The notes under the pieces are model-generated. The model made no database searches. It was not told the origin of the DNA and saw only the letters and a program-made list of their open reading frames with translations. Positions 47,637 through 64,000 of a DNA stretch of 64,000 nucleotides are shown here, piece after piece. Position 1 is the stretch's first letter. Each line of letters begins with the position of its first letter. A program made the translations under genes and the position numbers. The stretch is from Hypomesus transpacificus (taxonomy: Eukaryota > Chordata > Actinopteri > Osmeriformes > Osmeridae): contig NC_061075.1 in NCBI RefSeq assembly GCF_021917145.1, positions 7,153,240 through 7,217,239 on the forward strand, in the 5' to 3' direction.

Positions 47637-50149
47637 TCAGCCCTCTTGCACTGCGTTGACGGAGTACAGATCGCCACGGCGCTGGGCTGTGATGGGGATC
47701 TGCTGACGGACGTCCGCCAAGTACTGCAGGTCTGCGAAAAACATGAGGGGCGGGGACAGGGGCGGGGGACAGGGGTGGGGACCGGGACAGGGTCAAAGAT
47801 TAGTCAAATTAGCCCTGCGTGGGGCTTACTACATTACGGTTCTGTAATTTGTATCCAGTTTTCATGACATGGATGTTTTGTCATTTACTGCCTGAGGGCT
47901 GTTTTTCACACTTATCAGGATGTTGGGTTTCCACTCTCACGCCATTTGTTTACTCATTGATCCGTCTATGTATATACAACTTCCCGATTGATTACTGGTG
48001 GCCTTGAGAGCACTGCCACTCCGCCACTCACCGATGTCAGCGTAAACAACGGTCTCCTCTGACCCAGCCTTACTGATCACCTCACCCCTGGAATTGAAGA
48101 CAGCACATTCATACTGTGTGTGTGTGCATGAGTATCTGTGAGCGTGTATTTTGAATGAACGCACACACACACACAAATCCATTAACGCCCACTACCTTCG
48201 GCAACCTCACCCTAGAGAGAGAACACAATCCACATGACCACTATTTTTGAGAAATTGTCTCGCGTACGGAGAATTGACACCACTCGTGGCATCACAAACG
48301 CCAACACCACCATAACGTATTTTTATGATCATTAGTCCTCCATTCGTTAATTTTTCCTTACCACGGGTTTACCACAGAGCTGTGACCCCAGGCTACATAA
48401 GAAGCCGACTCATCCCGAGCAGGAGAGGCAGTGGCCACATAAACCTGGTTATCAACGGCCCTGAGCGAGACAGGAGAACAGGGCGACCGTCAGCATAAGT
48501 TAATCATAGAGCCAAGGTAGATGACAAAGTGAGGAAAAAAAGGAGATGATGATATCACATCAGAGACATCCTCGGGCACTGACTGACCTCCCCCTCTGTA
48601 ACAGCTCCCAATGAGCCGGTCCTGTAGTCATGTTGAAGGCGCCGGGATATACCAACAGCTGACAGCCTGGTTCCAGAGGGGAGCATTTGGTAGAGTTAAG
48701 TTTCATATAGATTTATAACTGTATATATATATATATATATCTTATACAGATATGAAGCCCTTCCGTTCACCCGCACCTTTCTTAACGTAGAGCTGTGCGA
48801 GCTCGGCAAACCTAATGTCGTAGCAGATCCCAACACCGACCTTACAGTACGCTGAAACACAACAGAGAAACGCACTTCCTGTCAGAACAGGATGCTGAAC
48901 TACAAGGTTGGGGGAGAGGTTTAAGAGGACACGTACGCGTGTCAAACACCGATAGGCTGCTTCCAGGGCTGAGCGTCTCCGACTCCTGGAAGCGGATTTC
49001 CCCGGGAACGTCGATGTCGAAGAGGTGAATCTTTAAAGGAGGGACAGTTAGCCAAACAGACAAACCAGAATATCGACTGTGGAGCAAATGTCAACAAAAG
49101 GAGTGAAAATGGTACTTGACAAATCCAATGTCTTTCAAATGTATGTCTTTCTGTGGCATGCAGACAAACAGCCTGAACAAGCTCTATTTATCCCCAAGGG
49201 TAAATTGCACCGTGGTGAAGCAATCAGTGGCCAGCTGACTGTCAGAGCATGCCCACCTTTCTGTGCTTGAGCACCAAGCTTCCATCAGGGCCGAATACTG
49301 CGCAGGTGTTATACAGCTTCCCCTCATCCTCTTCTGGGATGGAACCTGGAGAGATACCACAGACATCTTCTATGACATACCATGTTTGAGTCTCCTTAAG
49401 GCTTTGTAGAAACAGATATATGACTGACTATGTTTACTATTATTGTACTATTAGTCTAGATGTACATGGCTCTGATCATCGGTGAGGAAAGAGACGAGGA
49501 AAGTGTACAGGTGCGACCAATCCTCCTCTCACCTCCTACCAGATACACCCCACTCTCCTTGGCTGCTTCCGACAACACCTGGGTGGACTCTCCTGGGATC
49601 TTCTCTGCATATTCGGGGAAAAAGCCAGTTCCGTAAGGGGAATTGAAGCACTCCTGTGTGTTCAAAAAGATTGGAATGAATAGGAACCCGATTAGCTTCA
49701 AAGCCTTATCAATTGTTCTCGTCACAAAAAGAAGTAACTTGACTCACAGGTAAAACCACCACTTTGGCGCCCTGAGAGGCTGCCTCCTTGATCAACCTGC
49801 GAGCCTTGGTCAGATTGTCAGCCTTCACCTTGGTGACGTGCAGCTGAACCACTGCCAAGCGAAACTCTGTGACAAAAAGTATTAACTGTAGGCTATTGGA
49901 CCTCTAAACAAATCACAATCAAAAGGCAATGAGCTTGACTGTCGTTGCATATAAGCTTCCACTCGATAAAGTAGATCAGGTCTATGGGCAAGTGAAGTTG
50001 CTGTTACGTTAATAACCTGTCAGTCTTCTACTTGAGTGATATTACTTGAGTCAACAAGCTCTGCAACATCAGCGAGTCTGTCAAATCGTTCATCTCGCTT
50101 GTCGTTAATAAATGCAATAACTTGTCTGTTATGTTCACTTACTCGACAT
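47637..50149 (-). CDS. nit2: Omega-amidase NIT2 (nitrilase family member 2)
   Basis: Hydrolyses alpha-ketoglutaramate and alpha-ketosuccinamate to the keto acids, closing the glutamine transaminase pathway; cytosolic/mitochondrial. Exons on the minus strand: 50143-50149, 49748-49866, 49534-49653 (one end off by one), 49257-49345, 48937-49030, 48777-48851, 48588-48666, 48362-48460, 48032-48087, 47637-47731, about 277 residues (human 276). Seen: [13 protein letters not shown]; catalytic Glu in [15 protein letters not shown]; Lys in [13 protein letters not shown]; Cys in [37 protein letters not shown]; and [15 protein letters not shown]. An in-frame Met seven codons upstream (50170) would add MSALVKA; the downstream Met is chosen because its length and start match the family. 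Near 47740-47790 is a G-rich (GGGGACAGG)n stretch. Confidence 0.94.
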
Positions 50150-50170
50150 TGCTTTAACCAAAGCAGACAT

Positions 50171-51875
50171 GGGTGTTTGGAGAGGTATTTGATGCCAGGT
50201 TAACACTGGTGCTCACATCGATGAGCGAATTTGATCTTGGATCAACATCCGGTCCTTTCGGCTACGTTAATTTATTCAGAATAAAAGTATTAGACTTCTC
50301 CCCAATACCTAGATTCTGTACTTCAGTTTCAGAAAGCCCTAACAGGCCCTCTTATATTATTTGGTAGGCCTTATATGTGTATATTTTGTAGGACTGATTA
50401 TCCACGTTATCATACCAGTGTCCCTGGCTGTTAAATATGACTCTTATTATGAAATGCCAGGGGCGTGTTATCAACCTCCAATAAGGTGAGCGCTTGCCTC
50501 TGTAAAAATGTGCCCATCTGGATTACAACATTTGACCAAAAATCATATTATTGCCTGTAGTCAGGTGTAGTAGTACTTTTGTCCATATAGCACATCTCTG
50601 ATGAAAAGAACGGATCCTGATGGTCTGCCCATAAACACTATAGTATATTTCTAACCCATCTAAAAGAGTCAGGATTGTTACATTATACATAAAAACCAGA
50701 GACATTCAGGGTTTCATAAACACTTTATAAATGGTTTACACTTTAGTCAATGAACAGGAGACCCTCAAGAGGAGGCTGGTCGGACTAGTCAGCAACCGGT
50801 TAAATATCAACCGCATATCAGTACTGTCTGGATACACCAAGAGTTCAAAGTGTTACAAATATCCGTTTTTGATATGGAGCAGTTTACAATATATACAGTA
50901 CATATTTATAAACATCCTCAAATCATTTCTATTTAAGGCTGTGAGCTGGAAATAAAAACTTCCTTAAGGACAAGTATCAAAAACAGTTGTCACGTTACAT
51001 CAAACAAGTTTCTAAACCAGATCGACTAGAGAATGGACTTGAACTGAACCCTGTGACATGTGCAGACTCGCCTTTAACGATATTGTTTTCCTATTTGAAA
51101 ATACAGAGAAGACTGTTGAAAATTGTGCTGCTATTAATTCAAATAATATGGAGTCGTTCGCTAATCTAATAACTCCTTAGCACTCCATTTCTTTAACAAA
51201 TAATTTATGTGAATCACTTATTTTCAAAGCTGGAATCTAACAAACCAAGACAATGGGAAAACACCAATCCATTTTGGATCCTTGACTTGAAAACTGTTAA
51301 TGGACTTAAGCAACAATACTGGTCTCCTGATCCAAACACTGCTTACATTTCTAATGACTGTTTCCATGTGGACAGTTGTGACATCTTTAAGTCCTATGAT
51401 AAACAAGGAAACAGTTACTGGCCTTCGGTGGCCCAATGTCAAAGGACCTGTCATCCTACACTTTCTGCACGTGTGACACTGGAAGATTATGGGGGCTCGA
51501 TTTAAGGCTAGACAGAACCCTGTAATGCAATCATCACCCACCTTTTGACAGTTATTTCCCTCCCCACAAATAAAGAAAATGTAAAGAAAACCTATTTTAA
51601 TTAGTATGAGGAGAATAGTGACGGGGAGCACCACAGTTTCTCAATAAGCACAGTCCAACGTTTCCTCAGGTCAGCCGTTGACCTCCATGTTCCCTGGCCC
51701 CCAGAGGAGGGACAGGTGAACTGTCACTGTAGCTGGGAGGCGTCCCGAGAGGAGAGGCCTCGGGGGGGGGGGCTTAGGGGGCACATCCTGCCTTCAGCTG
51801 ACACACACACACACACCCCTTTACAGCAGGTCTCCGTCTGGATATCCGGGTGATGCCCCCATAGCCTCTCTCTGC
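50171..51875. other. Between nit2 5' end and tbc1d23 stop
   Basis: About 1.7 kb: nit2 promoter at the left and the presumed tbc1d23 3' UTR at the right (minus-strand AATAAA-like signals occur as TTTATT, e.g. near 51200 and 51568). A (CA)n run lies near 51802. No gene recognised on either strand. Confidence 0.5.
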
Positions 51876-60835
<8,960 letters not shown>

Positions 60836-61007
60836 TGTTGTATTGACGTCCACGTCAAAATTATGCCGTCGACGTGAGCTTTGTGTCACCATGTATTTCG
60901 CACTTGTTGCCAGTCTCTTTCACACCTCTAGTGGCCAATGGAACTTGAGTAAAATAAAATCTCTTACATTTTACGACCATTTGAATCTGTCATTTCATAA
61001 TGTATGG

Positions 61008-61314
61008 CAGGGGCGATTCTAGGATCAGACCTTTAGGGGGGCTCAGCCCCCAATGAGAATGTGACATAGATACAGTGCCTTGCAAAAGTGTTAAACCCCC
61101 TTGCTAATAAGTCACTAATTTCATTGGATAGCAATTATTACATTTATTTATTATCATTCAAAAGTCCCTTTCTTCATGAACTACCAGAATCAAATGAAAC
61201 GATAATGATGTGTCAGCAATAAATAAACATCATTCTTTTTTATTTTTTTGGGGGTGCTGAGATGAAATGTAGGCGTGCTTGAGCACCCCTAAAAAGAGTC
61301 TAAAATCGCCACTG
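61008..61314. mobile_element. hAT-type MITE, 307 bp, with a nested Tc1-end fragment
   Basis: Ends CAGGGGCGATTCTAG and (inverted) CTAAAATCGCCACTG. Exact 8-bp target duplication atgtatgg at 61000-61007 and 61315-61322. Subterminal GGGGGCTCAGCCCCC and TGAGCACCCCTAAAAA are also inverted. Inside, from about 61074, ACAGTGCCTTGCAAAAGTGTT looks like the end of a Tc1-family element, suggesting a later nested insertion or capture. Confidence 0.88.
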
Positions 61315-61322
61315 ATGTATGG

Positions 61323-62261
61323 ATTAATTGTTGATAAAAACACTTGTGCCACTGTAGTTATTCCAAAGTAAAGTGGGTGCAAGTTTCCTTCATGACTTGA
61401 ACAATGAATACACTATCTTTTTTTAACTGCAAAAGCAAAAGTGCCACTAGCAGTGACATCACTGATAATTGACCATCTCACTCCTTATCTCGACTTGAAA
61501 TTCCTGTAGATTCAATAGAATTCAATTGTAACTGAAGAGAACAAATGCTTTTACTTGCTCATCAAAAATAAGGCATCTGGCTTCAAGCACAATAACTAGA
61601 CAGTGTAAAACTGCAAAATACTTAGCATAAACATGTAAAACTGAAAATGCCAAACCAAAAGCGAGGTCAAATTGTGTAGTGGAGTTAGACATAGGCACAG
61701 TTGTCTTAAAGTAAGAATTCACTGTTTACTAGGACTATAGGCTTTATCCATGACTAGGAAACTGGGCCTGTATGTTTGCTGTGGTTTAAGACCTAATTAT
61801 AAATAACTATAGCATATATAGTTTAGCACATTATTAATTTTGCTTACGGTGTAATTATTCATGACTGCATGGTTACATGTCAAATAAATGAAGACTTTCA
61901 GTCGTTATAGCTTTATTTGCACATTTCTATGACTTTGGTCGTGATACAGCTCTGTGATTAGAATAATATTGTTAGTGTTGTTTCTGGAAATACAGAGCCA
62001 AACGTTGTTTTCAGAGCACGTCAACAGAAGCACATGTGGCCTTTTAAAAATAAAAACTCACTGAAGACTGTGAGCCAGACAATACCTTCCAAAAAGTCCA
62101 TTCTAACATGTCCTGAAAATACAAGCAGTGGGAAACCGCCCCAACAAAAATAGAAGCAGTACATTTGGAACATTATGTCTAACAATTATGTTGTCAGGTC
62201 TAAAGTTTCATTTGAAGTTAATGCTCAAGACCAGTATCTCAGCACAAGCATTGTATTAACA
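61323..62261. other. Intergenic tbc1d23 to tomm70
   Basis: About 0.9 kb of AT-rich sequence. No gene or clear repeat recognised. Confidence 0.5.
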
Positions 62262-63105
62262 TTTATTTATAAAGAGAAATATCACACATGCTGTACAGAA
62301 TATATAAAAAGACAAACAGGCAATCCCAAATAAAATAAAAACACTTTAGGACCCAAATCTTTCAATTTAACATCAGTGTGCACCCACCCAGTCCAGATTC
62401 CAGCATTACACCTAACACATACATCTTCAGATACATACACATTGGACTAAAATCGCAATCCTGAATTTGCCACTTAATAAAGAATTTGTTAAGATATGCA
62501 TGTGACCAGAGAGCAACTGCTGTTCAGAACAAGAAACAGCAAGATAAGTCAACTCATGAACAGTTAGTTGGAACACCATGAAGGTGTCGATGCGCACACA
62601 GATGTCTGACAGCCTTTAGATGGCACACAATTTACCAATCAACTATAATTTGACATAATCAACTGAATGCATCTCAATTGGGTAATATTAGTAAATTATA
62701 AATGGAAGACCCCCCTTACAGATTCTGAACAGAGGTTCAGTGTTTTTTTTTTCTTTTTCTAAAGAATAAAAATACTCATAGTGAAGCATAAGGGAAACTA
62801 AAAGCATCCAGGCTCAAACTATATATCCGGCCGCTATGGGGGGCGTGGGTTAAGACCTTTATTTCCCCAAGACTTCCAAAGGCCTGGAAAATCATCAGTT
62901 TCATGGTGAACAGTACATACCCTCTCAAATTAAACTCCGGTTTCAATTCGCATGATAACATATGAAAGAAATTGTTTTGTTTTCCTTTTCCTTTTTTTAA
63001 ACAGCCTTCCTAACCAGTACTCTTGTTTTGCACAAACCCAAAACAACTCTGATTTGCTGAGGTTACAGACTCAGCAGTAGAGGGGTGGGGGTCGGGCGGG
63101 GGCAG
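62262..63105 (-). other. tomm70: tomm70 3' UTR
   Basis: The minus strand carries AATAAATG at about 62262-62269, about 840 bases after the tomm70 stop, a suitable polyadenylation signal. No coding potential recognised. Confidence 0.5.
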
Positions 63106-63946
63106 TTACAGCGTGGGAGGTTTCAGCCCGTACTTCCTGGCCACTTCGGTCTGGGCGTAAGCCGCATCACACAGTGAGTAAAGGTGAGCCATCTCCATCT
63201 CAGACTTGGCCAGGTTAATAGCCTTGTTGAACATGTCTATCGCCTTGTCCAGGTTGCCTCTGAAAAGCAAGCAACATGTCAGCCAAGTTTGGAGTAAATG
63301 GAGGGAGTCAGATGGCTGAGCGGTGAGGGAGTCGGGCTAGTTATCAGAAGGTTGCTGGATCGATTCCCCGCTGTGCCAAATTACGTTGTGTCTTTGGACA
63401 AGGCACTTCACCCTACTTGCCTCGGGGGGAATGTCCCTGTACATACTGTAAGTCGCTCTGGATAAGAGCGTCTGCTAAATGACTAAAATGTAAAAGTAAT
63501 ATAAATGGGGATTCTTCACAAGATCCTATAGTATGTTTGGGGTGGGGGTTCAAATAGTGATCAACTAACCTTTGAACCTCAATGGTTCCCATGGTTTCAT
63601 AGGCAAAGTCACATTTGTTGTCGATCTCGATGGCCTTGCTGATGAGGTCCAGGCCCAGGTCGAGATCTTGTTTCCACTGCAGCTGCAACAGCCTGGAGAC
63701 AGACTCGACCGTAAGCGCCCGTTTGATGTTGTACGTCATATATATGCACTATTTGTATGTTGCTCTGGATGAAAGTGTGTGATAGATGAATAAACGTAAT
63801 GAAACGTCATGAAAACAAGCCCCCTGGTGAGAGTACAGTTGCACTCACCCCTTGTGGACATATGTCGTAGCGTTATCTGGTTCCAGATCGATACACTTGT
63901 CGTACATCTCGTCGGCTTTGCCAAACTGCTGCTGGTCGGTCAGGGC
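63106..63946 (-). CDS. tomm70: Mitochondrial import receptor subunit TOM70, last three exons
   Basis: Outer-membrane receptor that takes carrier precursors from Hsp70/Hsp90 and passes them to the TOM pore. Only the C-terminal end is in the window: exons 63849-63946, 63570-63692 and 63106-63259. Seen: TPR-type helices ALTDQQQFGKADEMYDKCID and LEPDNATTYVHKG; LLQLQWKQDLDLGLDLISKA and IEIDNKCDFAYETMGTIEVQ; then NLDKAIDMFNKAINLAKSEM, HLYSLCDAAYAQTEVARKYG and the conserved end LKPPTL. Exon joints keep frame. The upstream gene body lies off the right edge. A SINE sits in the last intron. Confidence 0.96.
63299..63498 (+). mobile_element. tRNA-derived SINE, near full length
   Basis: Head GTCAGATGGCTGAGCGGTGAG, B-box-like GATCGATTCCCCG, body and tail as in the other copies (GATAAGAGCGTCTGCTAAAT). 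Located in the last tomm70 intron. A weaker tail-like piece (TTGCTCTGGATGAAAGTG) lies near 63760. Confidence 0.92.
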
Positions 63947-64000
63947 CTGAAAAGTTGCATAGCACCTCATCTGATAACTAGCCAAATTGCTAAGTGTACA

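Noticed and set aside
51209-51505. Frame with MNHLFSKLESNKPRQ near the tbc1d23 3' UTR
   Set aside because: No family similarity recognised; AT-rich UTR sequence gives frames of this size by chance.

Overview
This window looks like teleost (ray-finned fish) nuclear DNA. The genes have many short exons with GT-AG introns and are clear vertebrate orthologues. The spaces between them carry tRNA-derived SINEs, hAT-type MITEs, a Tc1/mariner element and many microsatellites. I cannot name the species. No bacterial, phage, CRISPR or retroviral structure was recognised. Exon boundaries were placed by eye from splice signals and reading frame; a few may be off by one base.

Layout. (1) 1-11.5 kb, minus strand: slc9a7 (organellar Na+/H+ exchanger NHE7), first twelve coding exons, with the 3' end beyond the left edge. 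(2) 13.6-16.6 kb, plus: rp2 (ARL3 GAP). (3) 18-29 kb, plus: jade3 (PHD-finger scaffold of the HBO1 acetyltransferase complex), with a whole Tc1 element upstream of its first coding exon. (4) 31.6-37.1 kb, plus: two tandem plcxd1-like genes with the same exon plan. (5) 37.6-40.8 kb, minus: gtpbp6 (HflX-type mitochondrial GTPase), tail to tail with the second plcxd1 copy. (6) 41.4-42.2 kb, minus: an intronless, broken htatsf1 retrocopy abutting a SINE. (7) 42.6-47.1 kb, plus: a collapsed duplicate of an adi1/B7-like unit, then intact adi1 (methionine salvage), then a B7-like transmembrane immunoglobulin gene. (8) 47.6-50.2 kb, minus: nit2 (omega-amidase). (9) 51.9-60.8 kb, minus: tbc1d23 (endosome-to-Golgi tethering adaptor). 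(10) 62.3-64 kb, minus: the last three exons of tomm70 (mitochondrial import receptor).

Context. The genes do not form an operon-like functional unit; their grouping is syntenic. slc9a7-rp2-jade3 matches human Xp11 in order and orientation, plcxd1-gtpbp6 matches the human PAR1 pair (convergent), and nit2/tbc1d23/tomm70 corresponds to human 3q12 with changed order. adi1 (human 2p25) sits between these blocks.

The most notable signals are two candidate minor-class (U12) introns in slc9a7, one of them AT-AC with a MITE inserted inside it; the collapsed adi1/B7 duplication; the tandem plcxd1 pair; two copies of a palindromic MITE both flanked by CATTG; the intact Tc1 transposase with about 220-bp inverted repeats; and the B7-like V domain without its usual F-strand cysteine.
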